NCBI RefSeq assembly: GCF_034190915.1
Contig: NW_026947509.1
Coordinates: 34,170,767-34,234,766, forward strand
Reading direction: 5' to 3'
DNA from: Cavia porcellus
Taxonomy: Eukaryota > Chordata > Mammalia > Rodentia > Caviidae
DNA length: 64,000 nucleotides
Shown: one piece after another, positions 42,405 through 53,454 of the stretch
Numbering within the stretch: position 1 is the stretch's first letter
Layout: every line of letters starts with the position of its first letter
Position numbers and translations under genes: made by a program
The notes under the pieces: generated by a model
Databases searched by the model: none
What the model saw: only the letters and a program-made list of their open reading frames with translations
Told to the model about the DNA's origin: nothing

Positions 42405-43549
42405 TAGACCATTCTTGACACTTGGATTGGGTAAACTATTTTCAGCAAATCAGTGGATAGAAACTGGGCGGCCCCTGCCCCTCACGTGGTCAGACAGGAG
42501 GAGCTCTTGAGTCTGGCACATGGTCACTTTTCTCTGCCACCTGCCAGGCCTTTTCATGTTCTTGGCTGCCCACTGCTCACAGGGCCCCTCCAGGGTTCTG
42601 GTTCACTAACTGACTTGGCCTGGCCTCCGGGTCACACCCAGGCCCATGGCCCCAGCTGCCTGGCCTCTTCCCTGTGACTCTGTCATTCGTTGTCCCTTTG
42701 AGGACTGGTTCCCTTAAATTCTGGTCCACTTTTCTGTGCCAAGTCACCCAAATCCTGTCGGTGAAAGGGTGAGCCAGAAAAAATGCCCAGAGGGGCCAGA
42801 GGAGTGGCTAGGACAGCCAGGACTTCAGGCCAGTGAGTGCTGAGGAAGAAGTGAGTGGGACTGTAGGGGACACCGCTGGAGATACAGAAGGATGGAGAAG
42901 AGCAGGTGGCTGAGGGCTGTGAGAGAGAAGAAGCTTCAGCACGCTGTGTCTCACTGACCGCCTGGGTTCAGGGAAAGAGCTTGGACCTGGGCCAGCAGCA
43001 TGGGCAGAGAAAGGGGTCAGTGGCTTAACTGTGCCTGCAATGGAGAGCGTGGTGCAGGAGAGGGGGACATGAGCTTGAAGATGGGCTGCAGGTGAGACTG
43101 GAGGACCCTGAGGAGCCAAGGATGGTGGATTGCGTTATCCAAGCAAGGGCACAGCAGCAATTCCAGAAATTTGTCCAGACAGCAGCACATCAGACGTCCA
43201 CAGCCACATACACATGCCCCTAGACCCAAGGTAGGGTTGCATCCCAAAAAGCCCATAAAAAGTTGAAAATAACATTCAGGCCCAAAAGGCACTGAGTGCA
43301 CTCTGATGCCTGTGTCTAAATTCCCCCCCACAGCCTCATGTGGTCATAGGTGGACTTTGTCAGACGTGGCTGGATCTACAGTGTGCAACTGATTCATGGT
43401 GCAACGCTAGGACGAAGGTGTTAGGGTTCGGGGTGGGTGATTACTGATCAGTGTGACACTGCACTAATACTGGCAGCCTGGATACAATACAAGGGACAGA
43501 AAGGGGCCTATGTGCAAAAAGAAAAAATTAAAAATAAAAAAATTTTAAA
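42405..43549. other. Intergenic stretch, nothing recognised
   Basis: About 1.1 kb single copy. No frame with family likeness. Confidence 0.4.
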
Positions 43550-43712
43550 CAGTCAAGGATGGTGGTTCATGCCTATAATTCCAGCATTCAGGAGGTTGAA
43601 GCAAGTGGATCATTTGAGACCAGCCTTGTCTGCAAAGTAAGCTCAAAGCCAGCCGGAACTGCACAGTGAGACCCTGTCTCAAAAAGACCAAAAACAAACA
43701 AACAAAAAAAGG
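43550..43712 (+). mobile_element. B1-type SINE
   Basis: 'CAAGGATGGTGGTTCATGCC', 'ATAATTCCAGCATTCAGGAG', 'CTGCAAAGTAAGCTCAAAGC', 'AGTGAGACCCTGTCTC' plus tail. Confidence 0.92.
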
Positions 43713-43895
43713 AGTCCTATCTTGCTTACTTTGTTACCTTTTGTCTGCATTGAGCTGATCTACCATATACTGCCCTGCCCTGGAGCTGGCAGATTATGGA
43801 CTGAAACCTCTACAAACTGTAAGCTAAATCATCCCTTCCCCTTAACTTCGAATGTCAGGTGTTTTGCCTCAGCAAGGAAAGAAAAGAAACTTAAG
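43713..43895 (+). mobile_element. MaLR LTR 3' part (rodent MT-type)
   Basis: 'TATGGACTGAAACCTCTAC', 'AAACTGTAAGCTAAATCATCCC', 'GTCAGGTGTTTTGCCTCAGC', 'AACTTAAGACA': the MT-family LTR end. The preceding B1 truncates it. Confidence 0.7.
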
Positions 43896-44159
43896 ACATG
43901 TACCTAAGCTATGGAAGCTTAGCTTAGCCCATCCTGAGCTCAAACACTTTCAATAGCCTGCAGTGAGGCAAAATCATCTAACACAAAGATGATTTTATAA
44001 TAAAGTATGGGAATCTCACATAATTTACTAGAGTGAAAGTGAAAAGCAGAAAGGTTGCATGGGGACTCTCACACCATCAAGTCTAGAAGCCCTAAACTGA
44101 AAGTGGGAGAGAGAGGAGCTTGCAAAGGATAGAGGAGAGTCGAGGAATCCTGGTGCTGG

Positions 44160-44470
44160 AGAAACAAGGTTGTGGGTTTGCATTTTCTGCGGGCTTCCGC
44201 TCCGTGCCTCTCTCGGGAAGGGCCCCGTGGCTTCAGTCTGTCCAGCAATCCTAACGGGTTGTGTGACGTGCAGGGGGGTTTCAGACAGCGGGGCACATAC
44301 ACAATGCAAACAGAACTTCTGTGACCTGTTCGCTGTTCCACAATATTTTACCTTGGTTCCCATGCACGAGATGGAGGTAATTTTGAAAGTGATAATGGTC
44401 ATTATCACTTCAGCACCACTGCTGGGAAAAGGAGCAATTTGTAGCATCTGCCCGATGAGTTTTGGTTAGA
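44160..44470. promoter_or_regulatory. Candidate regulatory block containing a perfect palindrome
   Basis: Unique sequence with CpGs ('TTCCGCTCCGTGCC', 'TGTGTGACGTGCAGG') and the 24-bp palindrome at 44387-44410. It is followed by 'TTCAGCACCACTGCTGGG', half of a REST-like site. No coding frame of note. Confidence 0.35.
44387..44410. repeat. Perfect 11-bp inverted repeat with twin GATA motifs
   Basis: AAGTGATAATG, a GT spacer, then CATTATCACTT: arms are exactly complementary. Each arm carries TGATAA, a WGATAR site, pointing toward each other. Confidence 0.95.
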
Positions 44471-45159
44471 GGCCTTGGATGCAAGCAACACAGGCTGTGA
44501 CGTAGCCTGCTGACCCCGAGGGAAGCATAGCAGGCAGTGACCAGGACAGTCAGGCCTGGTGGAAGTTGGTGAAAGGCTGGCAGGGCTCGGAAGAGTGAGG
44601 AGAATCAGGGCCAGCACCAGGGCAGTGCTGCAGCTGTTAGAAGCCTCCGAGTACACCCCTCTGTGCCCTGTGTCCCCACCAGCACCCCGGGTCAGACTCA
44701 GCACAGCCCACTGGACAGAACTCGGGTCCCAGTGCCCCGAGGACTCCGTGACGGTGCCAGGGTCTGTGACAAGCTCTCAAATGAGGATCCTTTTGGCTTC
44801 TGTGGCAACCAGGCTGGGGACTTCCTGACCTACGGCTCCCCAAAGGCTGCTTCAAGCAGACACAGGCAAATGCCCAGGGTCCAGCAGCTGTTTCAGAGCA
44901 TGATGTCCAGCAGCACGAGCACCCGGCATCTGTAATGAGCGCTGGAAAAGTGCTAAAATTACAACAGCAGTCGCAGAAGCCAGCAGTGCCAGGGCTCTGA
45001 GCGAAGCACTTGTGGGGAGACCGAGAGGCCAGAAGGGCGTCTGCAGGGACAGAGCCAGCAACCCCCAGTGTCCTTCCCTGCCTTATCTCTGGAACGGTCC
45101 GAAGTGCTAAGATTCATTATCCAACAAAAAGTCCTGAACTTCTCTCCTCTCCTCTACTT

Positions 45160-45289
45160 CACAATAAAATAAGCTAATACTTATTAAGCAATTACTATGT
45201 GCTGGGCACTACTGCAAAACATTAAAGAATCTCTTTAATCATCATAAAAATCCTTTGTTTAAATTTGTATCCTCACTTTAAAAAAGACA
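45160..45289 (-). mobile_element. MIR fragment
   Basis: 'TTATTAAGCAATTACTATGTGC', 'TGGGCACTACTGC', 'CTTTAATCATCATAAAAATCC' match the reverse MIR 3' half. Confidence 0.55.
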
Positions 45290-45430
45290 CCTGTAGTCCC
45301 AGCACTTGGGAGGCTGAGACAGGAGGCTCATTATGAGGCCGAGGCCAGGCTAGCTTACATTATGAGTTCAAGGACAGCCTGGAATACATAGCAGGACCCT
45401 GTCTCAAAAAACAAATGAACAAAAGATATT
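45290..45430 (+). mobile_element. B1-type SINE
   Basis: 'CACCTGTAGTCCCAGCACTT', 'GGGAGGCTGAGACAGGAGG', 'CATAGCAGGACCCTGTCTC'. The 5' end is truncated. Confidence 0.88.
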
Positions 45431-45828
45431 GATTTTGTAACTGGAACAACTACTTCTAAGATAACAATATGTAATATATCAACCAGACATGATTTCCCCT
45501 AATGTTATTTTTTTTAAATTCTGTATCATTCCTACCTTTTTTCTGATTTTTAAAAATTAAAATAAATAAATAAACATTGATAAAGAAACCACACCATGGG
45601 TAAGAATCAGAATGGTGTTCAAACCCAGGCACTCTTGATTAGGATTACCTAACCCTTCTGTGGCCAGCCAGGGTTCAGAGCTCTCTGTAGGACCTTGGGA
45701 CAAAGACTCGGGGGTCTTCATGTGGGGAAACCGAGGCTGCTTGGCAGGTGCTTGGATGGAGCAGGAAGTAACCACGAGGGCAAAGGAGGAGAGAGAGTGG
45801 GAGAAGGCAGTTTTTAAAATGCACAAAG

Positions 45829-45918
45829 TAGGGGCCAGGGATTCAGCTCAGCGGCACAAGCGCCTGCGCGCCAAGCACAAGGTCATGAGTTCAATCCCCG
45901 GTACCCCAAAAAATTAAA
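45829..45918 (+). mobile_element. ID-type SINE
   Basis: 'GGGGCCAGGGATTCAGCTCAG', 'CGGCACAAGCGCCTGCGC', 'GAGTTCAATCCCCGGTACC' then A-run. Confidence 0.92.
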
Positions 45919-46934
45919 ATACATAAAGTAAAATGAGGAGGCAGTAAGTTTAAAACCCTAAAGGGTTTCTCTGAAGCACTGGACTATGGCGCGTTCAGAG
46001 CACTGATATTACCATCGCATTCCTCCTTCGGCACCACCTGGCGAGGAGCATTTCCTGTGGGTTCCGGGATGATTTCCGGCCTGGCGCTCACGCGGACGCC
46101 CCGCGTGCGGGGCCAGGTGTGCAGCCAGGGCACAGCTGGCTCCAGCGAGGAGCTCTTCAGCTATCTGAAGACGACCTCAGCTCCCCCTTGACCTCTTGGT
46201 GTGCAATTCACACTCTTCCAAGGCTGGGGTCATGATCCAAGGCTTCGTTTCATGGGTTACTCTGCAGCACAAGGGGTTCGCTGGTTTATGGCAGCATAAC
46301 TTTTCTTGATGATAGGGTTGTAGGTGGATTTTCTAACGGGGTGATAAAAAAATCCCTTCTCATTTCCACAGCTGTGACCGTATTTCAGACTTGACCAGAC
46401 AACTGCTCGCCCTTCCTGCGTCTCCCACCGCCGTGCCTGAGAGGCCGGTGTGGAGTGAGGGCGGAGGGCTAAGCAGTGGCTTTGGCATCAACAAAGCTGG
46501 ATTTAAAACTTGCCCCTGCCACTTAACCACATGGCTCTGAGCAGAATCCGCAGTGGAGCAGGAGGGGAGCCCTGTCCTCGGGGGAACTCTGCACCCTCTG
46601 TCCTTCCGCAGCCGATGGACCAGGGCGTCTGACCCATACGCAGGGGCGTTAGTGAGGCAGCCGCTTCTCTCAGCCAGGCAACTCAGGCAGAGTAGCAGTG
46701 AGGTGCCTTCTGCAGAGGAGTGGCGCGGGTCCAGGCACCGGTGATAGCCTGGTGTCAGCTGGAGATGCAGCCTCGGAGGAGACTCCCAGTTCCCCTTCTG
46801 AACAGGGTCAGGGTCCCTGGTCCCGGGGCTGCCTCGAACCCAGAATATCTGCCGGGGCGCAGTGCCCTGCCTGCTCTTGGAGTACTGAAGGACACCTCTC
46901 CCTCCTGCCCTCAGACCAGATGGGTGACCCATTA
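45919..46934. other. Intergenic stretch with a small CpG-rich patch
   Basis: 46030-46120 holds several CpGs ('GCGCTCACGCGGACGCCCC') but is too short for a clear island and lacks promoter motifs. A 219-codon minus frame (46360-47019) starts inside a SINE and shows no domain. Confidence 0.4.
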
Positions 46935-47130
46935 GACTTGCAGCCCCAGCATTTGGCAGGGGGAGGAGAGGCTGAGGCAGGAGGATTGCAAGTTGGAGCA
47001 ACCAGCCTGGGTGACTCACTAACTTAGTGACAGCTTGTCTCAGAATAAAAAATTAAAAAGGGGGTTGATGATTAGCACTGTGTAAAGGGGCTGGGTTGGA
47101 TCCTCACTACTGGAAAACAAAAAATCAAAT
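46935..47130 (+). mobile_element. B1-ID dimeric SINE
   Basis: 'GCAGCCCCAGCATTTGGCAG', 'GAGGCTGAGGCAGGAGG', 'CTTGTCTCAGAATAAAAAATT', then an ID-like half ending 'GGGTTGGATCCTCACTACTG'. Confidence 0.7.
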
Positions 47131-47139
47131 ACAAATCTT

Positions 47140-47565
47140 TGGAAAATAAGAGCTGGCGAGGATGGAGAACCTGGAACACTTGTGCACTGTTGGCGGGAAT
47201 GCAAAATGGTAGAAAAGAGTAGGGAGGGTCCTCAAAACTCACGGTCGCCACACCGTCCAGCATTGCCACTTCTGGATCTTACCCAAAAGACCCGAAAAGG
47301 ATCTGGAGGAAGTATTTGGACATTCATGCTTACAACAGCAGCACCCACAGTCCCTGAGCCAGGGACGCAGACTGTGGCATAGGTACCCAGAGCAAAGTAC
47401 TACTCAGTCTGGAAAAGGTGGTCTGACAGGAGTCACAGCGTGGACAGACTCGGCAACGTGCCAAGTGAAAGAAGCCAATCAGCAAGATAAACCGGAGGGC
47501 CTGAGATCACAGATGGAAAGAGGCCAGGGGAAAGGAAGAGGCACTTAGAGCTGGACAGGGACAAG
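47140..47565 (+). mobile_element. L1 3'-end fragment
   Basis: 'CTTGTGCACTGTTGGCGGGAA', 'GCAAAATGG', 'CCACTTCTGGATCTTACCC', 'CGGACATTC'-like and 'CAAGTGAAAGAAGCCAATCAG' text is the L1 ORF2 C-terminal region, decayed. Confidence 0.65.
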
Positions 47566-47570
47566 AGTTG

Positions 47571-47722
47571 TTTTGTTTTTGTCTTTTTGAGACAGGGTCT
47601 TACTACACAGTTCAGGCTGGCCTTGAACTCACTTTGTAGTCCAGGCTGGCCTTGAATCACAGGAGTCCTCCTGCCTCAGCCTCAGTGCTGGGATTACAGG
47701 CTGCACCACCCCCTGCTCTTCA
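47571..47722 (-). mobile_element. B1-type SINE
   Basis: 'TCTTTTTGAGACAGGGTCTT', 'CTTTGTAGTCCAGGCTGGCC', 'CTGCCTCAGCCTCAGTGC', 'GGGATTACAGGCTGCACC'. Confidence 0.93.
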
Positions 47723-47844
47723 ATTGAGATTTTTAAAGAAGCTATTAAGTCAGACAGTGGGGAGGGAGCAAGGCTTAGTGCTGCTAGTGAGGTCAGGCCA
47801 AGAACAGAGCCACAAATGCATTCCTACCACACAACGGGAAAGGT

Positions 47845-47915
47845 CAACTCATTCATTCATTCATTCAACAAACATTTCATGAACCTTGACCTTTTACCTT
47901 GAACTTGGCATTTCC
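47845..47915 (-). mobile_element. MIR/L2-like fragment with (ATTC)4
   Basis: 'AACTCATTCATTCATTCATTC' followed by 'AACAAACATTTCATGAACC' is typical of MIR/L2 ends. Short. Confidence 0.4.
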
Positions 47916-48139
47916 AGTATAACTGCTGTCTTTAGTCTTATGATTATCAGGGTGGAGTCCGGGGCGCAAAGGAATCAGGATATGCCACCCCAAAGCACTC
48001 GCCACTTGGCACATGGATTGTTTTGTCACTTGAATTAAATTCTAAAGGCAGAACCTCCCAAAAGAACTGCGTTGTCATAAATACCCTCCCAGGAGCGGTC
48101 CTAATCTGCTCTTCCCAGAGACAAGAAGTCAGCACCATA

Positions 48140-48549
48140 GTAGACAGACACTATCACAAACTATGGTCATGGCTGATACATTGTGTCAACTTGAGAAGTT
48201 TAGAGCTTAAGCCGCTCAGCAGGAGGCCAGGGTCCTTACACTACAAATATCCTGAGCTGTGCATGAGGCCTGCAGGGAGACTTTGTGAGTATTACCCCTG
48301 CCCTGGATGGGGCTGGGCTGTGTACAATGTAAGGGAAAAGAGGCTTGATTTTCCTGCTCTTTGCTCTTGTTGCTCTGCTGTCTTCTGCCCTCTGGCAGTG
48401 TTGCCCCTGTGCACATCACCCTGCCTTGGTGCCAGCCAATTACAGACTGAAACTTCTACAAACTGTGAGCTAAATAAACCCTTCCTTCCTTTCTTAATTT
48501 TTGGTGTTGGGTGTTTTGTCTCAGCAATGAGAGAAAAGTAACCAAGACA
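48140..48549 (+). mobile_element. MaLR-type LTR
   Basis: Ends in 'TACAGACTGAAACTTCTACAA', 'GTGAGCTAAATAAACCC', 'GGTGTTTTGTCTCAGCAATG', 'GTAACCAAGACAC'. The AATAAA signal and CA terminus fit an MT-like LTR. The 5' part is less clear. Confidence 0.7.
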
Positions 48550-48704
48550 CTATTATATCTATTATAAACTATTATATCTCCCCAAGGACCCATTTATCAT
48601 TCCTAAAAGTCATAAGGGCCCTTCTCCCTCGCCCTTTGCCCTAGTAAGCTGGGTCTGTGGAAACTAAGGTCTAACCACCCCTTGGAATTCCTACTTATGC
48701 CCTT

Positions 48705-49180
48705 ATGTTAGTCAGCTTCTTGTAGCTGTAACACAATGCCTGATTGAACAGCTCACGAGAGGGAAGGCTTATTTTGGCTCACGGTCTTGGGGGGCTCAGT
48801 CAATGATCACTGTGCGCTCTGGCTGCTAGGCCTGTGTACAGGCAGCAGCATCACAGCCTTGGGCATGGAGGAGGGCAAGCTGCTCCCCTCACAGCAGCCA
48901 GGAGTAGAGAGAGGAAAAGAGCCCAGAGAACAACCAGGGACCAGAGGAAGTCCCTGAAGGCACCCCCCCCCACTCCCTTCCAAGAATGCCATCAAACAGT
49001 GCCCCCATCAACAGGTTAATCCATGTGCTGGCCCTGGACCCCTGGCCATCCAGTCACCCCCTGTGCTCATCAGCTGGCAGCCGTGAGTTGGGGGAGGCAT
49101 CTCACAGCCACCCCACAGCACTGCTTATCTCTGAACATTCCCATGTGCATATAGTGAACTTGCTTCTTTTCTCTTAGTGA
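48705..49180 (-). mobile_element. MaLR-type LTR
   Basis: Opens 'TTATGTTAGTCAGCTTCTTG', 'GGCTTATTTTGGCTCACGG', 'CATCACAGCCTTGGGCATGG', then 'CCACCCCACAGCACTG': reverse MaLR LTR, decayed. Confidence 0.55.
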
Positions 49181-50689
49181 TCTACCTTCTGCTCCTCTAA
49201 TTCACAGGGGCCCAGTCCCAGAACCCTCTTGAGTAGAGAGAAGAAGGTTTCCTCTCCTTTGGGTGTATTATGTTCATGAACTGTCTTCTTCCCAGCCCTC
49301 ACTGGACTTCCTGTCCCGGGTTCCTTGCAGGGAAGCGCAGCCACGTTAGCAGAGGTTGGTCAGGCCTCCAGGCGCCTGATAGAGGGTAATTCAGGATACC
49401 AGGGGCCCAGAGGCTCAGAGCTCCTTTCAGACTAAGACCAAGACTCTATGGACTTCTACTATTTTACTGAACATACAGCTTTCTGGGGCGTGTGTGGGGA
49501 GATCCTGGGAACGGTGGAGTGGAGGGCACTGACTCAAGCAAGGTATAGCAGGAAACCAAGTTATACGGTTGATTAATGGGAAGCTTATCTTTCCCTAGGG
49601 TTAATATTGACTTCTATAGAATTTTGTATCAAAGTCAGAGTCCTCCGCTGAAATGCTATTTTGTTTTTGGAGACATCACAGTGTCACAGATCAAAGAGAC
49701 CATCAGGCCAGGGAGTTCTGCTGCCTCATGTTCACTGCTGGCTCCAGGCCAGGCATAGAGGCCTAGGACGGACTCAGACTTTGATACAGAGCCAGGTTAT
49801 GGATTTGTAGCTCACTCAGAGTAGGCTCCGTCACTAGGTGACAGTATGAGCCACTGGAAGGACAAAAGGACAGGACATGGCCCCTTCACGTCCACTCAGT
49901 GTCCATGAGCATGGTGAGCCTGCGAGTGACCCTCTGAAGATGCTGCAGCCATCAGGCAGCAGCACCCTGAGCCCAGGAGTTAGCAGCCAGGCACGTGGGT
50001 GTCCCACCACGCAGGGAGCAGCCTACACCAGCTGGCGTTCCCCAAGGTAAACCCAGTTAGAAGACATATTCAACCCCTCCAGGAAGTGTCATTCTGTCCT
50101 AAACCTTTGAAACACAAGTGTCATTGTGGCGAATGTCCATTTCCTTTCTGAAGCCTGCCTGAGTTAACTGGATTTTGCAGAATACTGAAGTTAACACACG
50201 GTGCCAAGCTCATGCATGGCGACCACCTTACTCGTCCTGCCGGTCCAGCACACAGGAGCCCTGTGTCCAGCCCTCCGGTGATGAGTCCGAGGGCTGCTCT
50301 GAGTAGGCTGGACGGTCATTCCTCCCAGCTTGGGGCCTCTCCCATGTGCTCCCCACCCCAGGCAGGCAGTCAGTTGCCACCACCGGGCCTCTCTGTGTCC
50401 CGGGATGCCCTCCCAGCCCTAGCCCGAGTGTGCCCAGCATTTGGGCCCCCAGGCCTTGGTCTCCTTCTGTCATCTTTATGAGCTCAGGGTTGTCCCCAAG
50501 CTGCCCATTCCACCAGAAGCACTTGGCAGGAGGCTGGACAGGCCAGGATCAGGTCCCTGCTCACCAGGGAGGCCTCACCTTTCTGCCCAGTCTACACTGA
50601 CCCCATCAGGAAGGCAGGAGCCGCCTTCTACGAGAAACAAGGGGGCCGACATGCCCACCACAAGTCAGCCTTCTGCTGGCTCTTTCAAA
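49181..50689. other. Intergenic stretch, single copy, nothing recognised
   Basis: 1.5 kb without recognisable repeats or genes. Overlapping GC-rich frames at 50212-50600 are treated as chance. Confidence 0.4.
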
Positions 50690-50995
50690 AGAGCAGCTGG
50701 GAGCTTTTCTTCTCCACTGCAAACAATCACAGCAGATTACACAGAGATGAGCCGAATAGATGATGAGCCCCTGGGAAGCAGATATTCATTTCCATTTTGT
50801 TACAAAAACACACAGGCAGACTGCTGAGAATCCAATCCCCTCATTTGCTTATAAAACATATTTCCCATTAATTCATTCCTTTTCCCAGAGTGCTTTAATT
50901 TGCATTTGCTACTTTTTTAGAATCTAGCTGATGGCTTCTTAATTCTTTCACTGAATGCAAAGGAATTTTTCCTTCAAATAAATATAATATTAAGC
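50690..50995. promoter_or_regulatory. Candidate conserved non-coding block with octamer site
   Basis: Unique sequence: 'GAGCAGCTGGGAGC' (E-box), 'GCAGATATTCATTTCC', 'CCCATTAATTCATTCC', and a perfect POU octamer ATTTGCAT at 50898-50905 followed 60 bases on by ATGCAAAG. No frame. Looks like an enhancer. Conservation untested. Confidence 0.35.
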
Positions 50996-51954
50996 CCCCC
51001 CCCAAGCAGCCAATCCATAAAGAACTCATGGGCCCCACCCTGAGGGATCTCCCCATTGTGAGCCCACGCCGACCACCTGCGGCCTGCCCCGCTTGGCCTG
51101 GGACGCCTCACCCCCAAACACCAGGGAAGGCAAGGCCAAGGACACGACTGCTCGTCCCTCAGAGTAGAATCTGGAAAGCAGTTTGACTGAAAAGCCTAAA
51201 GAGAGGACAAACAAATACCCGATAATTAGCGTGCGGCCAGATGGAGGGACCAAAACGCCAGCATGACCCCCAAAGCACCAGCACGACCCTGCAGTGGCCA
51301 CTGGCCCTGCTCGCCCCAAGCTCTGCGCCTCCTCCCTGGACACCAGGGCCACTGGGATGAACACGCTCCTGGCTTTCACGCCCTCTGCAACACCCCCCCC
51401 CCAGATATGTCTGGGGTACCCACCAAGCAGGCAGCAACGCCAGCCACGAGTCTGCAGCCTCCGGTCCACAATGACAACGCTGCCCGGCAGGTCACCCCTG
51501 CTGCCCCCCACCCCCATCCTCCTACCCCTGCTCCCTGTCCCCCCCACTGTGGAAGGGCCATTTCCTCCCAGGTGCTACTGATTAACTTTATCAATCCCCT
51601 TTTCTCCGATTTGTTTAAATTTATGACTTCCTCTTTCTCCTTTTTCTTGGTTTGTAGCTTAAAGGAACAAAGCTCATCAGGTGGGGCCTGACGTACCCTT
51701 TCTCGGCTTGCCCTCCCTAATGTGAACCCCGGGAGCAATAAATCTCCTCTAAGCACCACACTGGCAGCCCCGCAGGAATGGAGGTGCGTTATTTTCCTGC
51801 TGGTGTTCTGAAAATGTTCTGCAGAGTCTCAAGGGTCCTCCTGAGCGAAAGGTTTATTTAAAGAAGGGTCCACTTCGACCAGCACAATGAGAAACAGCTG
51901 GACAAGACTCGAGACGCAGGAAGCGAAGGAAGGAGATAAGGTTTGTTGGTGGTG

Positions 51955-52375
51955 CGGTTTTATACCCAGAGTAATCAAATGGAAAATTCTTAGACTTAGC
52001 AAGGGTTTATTAAAGTGGATGGATACAAAATAAACATTCACAAATCGATTCCTTTCCTCTCACCACCAATTAGAAGGGAAGAGGAGGGGAAGGGCCCACA
52101 CAAGGGCACATGTGAAAATCAATCGCCCCAGATCCTACCTTCTTCACAAACATCACAAACAATATGGAAACTGCAGAATTGTGCTGAGGGTTTTAAAGAG
52201 AGTGTGCTCAGAGTGAAAAGAATTTGTGTAACCATGTCATTCCTTTTCAAATGGACAGAGGTGTTTGAAGCAATGTCAATTAAAATTAAAATTTCAATGA
52301 AACTTTTGGAAAAGTCATCCAAACAATGCTGGAGCTCCTCTGGAAAAATAAAGACACATGAGGCATGTGTCTCCC
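51955..52375 (+). mobile_element. L1 ORF2 fragment
   Basis: 'GGAAAATTCTTAGACTTAGC', 'GGATGGATACAAAATAAAC', 'GCAATGTCAATTAAAATTAAAA', 'CATCCAAACAATGCTGGAGC' and 'GGAAAAATAAAGACACATG' follow L1 ORF2 downstream of the RT active site. Internally deleted. Confidence 0.65.
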
Positions 52376-52967
52376 ACCTCTCCTCCTGGGAGGTGCAGTC
52401 CGGCCGGGCATGCCATGGAGATAGCACAGAGGTTGGCGGGCAGAGGACAAGTCCGGGGGTTTCCTAAGGGGGAGGAGACTCCTCCAGGCCTCCAACAAAA
52501 ACTTGCCCAGCGCCTGGCATGATTGTAGGAAGCAGGGTTGGCGCAGCAGAGCACCCGGAGCCAGTGTTTGGGTGCACAGGGCCCCTGGAGGCTGCATGGC
52601 AGGATGGGGTCCAGGAGGCCCCGCATCTCCAGAATGCAACCTGACCCAGGCAGGGCTGGGCCAGAACAGACAGCAGCACTGCTTTTGTGGGGGCACCATG
52701 CTCCCCTGGAGCAGCCAGCCCTGATCCGAGCCCCGCCAGGCCTGATCCATCTCCTGCAACGAGGAATCCAGACAGAGGATGGAGCAGCCTTGTGTCCCTG
52801 ACTGTGGGGTGCCCAATGGCAGGAAGTGGGGGACACATCAGGAGGGCCTCTGGTACTTTCTATGACACTCAGCTGCAGGTCTCCCCAGTTCCCTGAGATT
52901 CCACCTGTCAATGTTGGTCGCCGAACTACACAGTGCTTCCCCAATACCATGGTAGAAAATACCCTTT

Positions 52968-53080
52968 ATTTTATTTTATTTCATTTTATTTTAATTAATT
53001 TATTTATTGGTACCATGGGTACTCGTGACCTCGCGCTTGCCAGGCAGGCACTGGTGTCACTGAGCCAAGGCTTCAGCCCT
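52968..53080 (-). mobile_element. ID-type SINE, copy 1 of a triple nest
   Basis: (TTTTA)n-type tail, 'TTGGTACCATGGGTACTCG', 'CGCTTGCCAGGCAGGCAC', 'GAGCCAAGGCTTCAGCCC'. The most diverged of the three, so probably the oldest. Flanked by AAATACCCTTT (52957) and AAACACCCTTT (53081). Confidence 0.88.
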
Positions 53081-53089
53081 AAACACCCT

Positions 53090-53196
53090 TTTTTTTTTTT
53101 TTTTTTTTTCTATTTTTACTGGTATCAGGGATCGAACTTACAACCACAGGCTTGTAAGGCAGGCATTTATGCCACTGAGCTAAATCCCCAGCCCCT
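53090..53196 (-). mobile_element. ID-type SINE, copy 2 of a triple nest
   Basis: T-tail, 'ACTGGTATCAGGGATCGAAC', 'CACTGAGCTAAATCCCCAGC'. Flanked by AAACACCCT (53081-53089) and GAACACCCT (53197-53205). Confidence 0.93.
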
Positions 53197-53206
53197 GAAC
53201 ACCCTG

Positions 53207-53328
53207 TTTCTTTTTTTTTTTTTTTTTTTTTTTTGTCTTTTTCATTTTTATCGGTACCAGGGATCAAACTCACGACCACCTGCTTGCAAGGCAAGTGCTT
53301 ATGCCGCTGAGCTAAATCCCCAGCCCCT
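53207..53328 (-). mobile_element. ID-type SINE, copy 3 of a triple nest
   Basis: T-tail over 20, 'ATCGGTACCAGGGATCAAAC', 'CCGCTGAGCTAAATCCCCAG'. Closest to consensus. Flanked by GAACACCCT at 53197-53205 and 53329-53337. Confidence 0.95.
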
Positions 53329-53454
53329 GAACACCCTTTTTAATGTCCCCTTGTCATCTTCACTGTCTCGGTAGCATTTTAAGAAATGTTCAAACTGGTA
53401 AAAATGAAAGGTCAGTGGAGGCGTCGTCTAACCACACTCTTTATATAACAGAAT

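Noticed and set aside
46360..47019. A 219-codon minus-strand frame.
   Set aside because: It starts in a B1-ID SINE and its residues show the MIR/SINE-like and GC-biased pattern of chance frames.
48385..48400. GCCCTCTGGCAG as a fifth CTCF site.
   Set aside because: Only a partial core match, and it lies inside an LTR.
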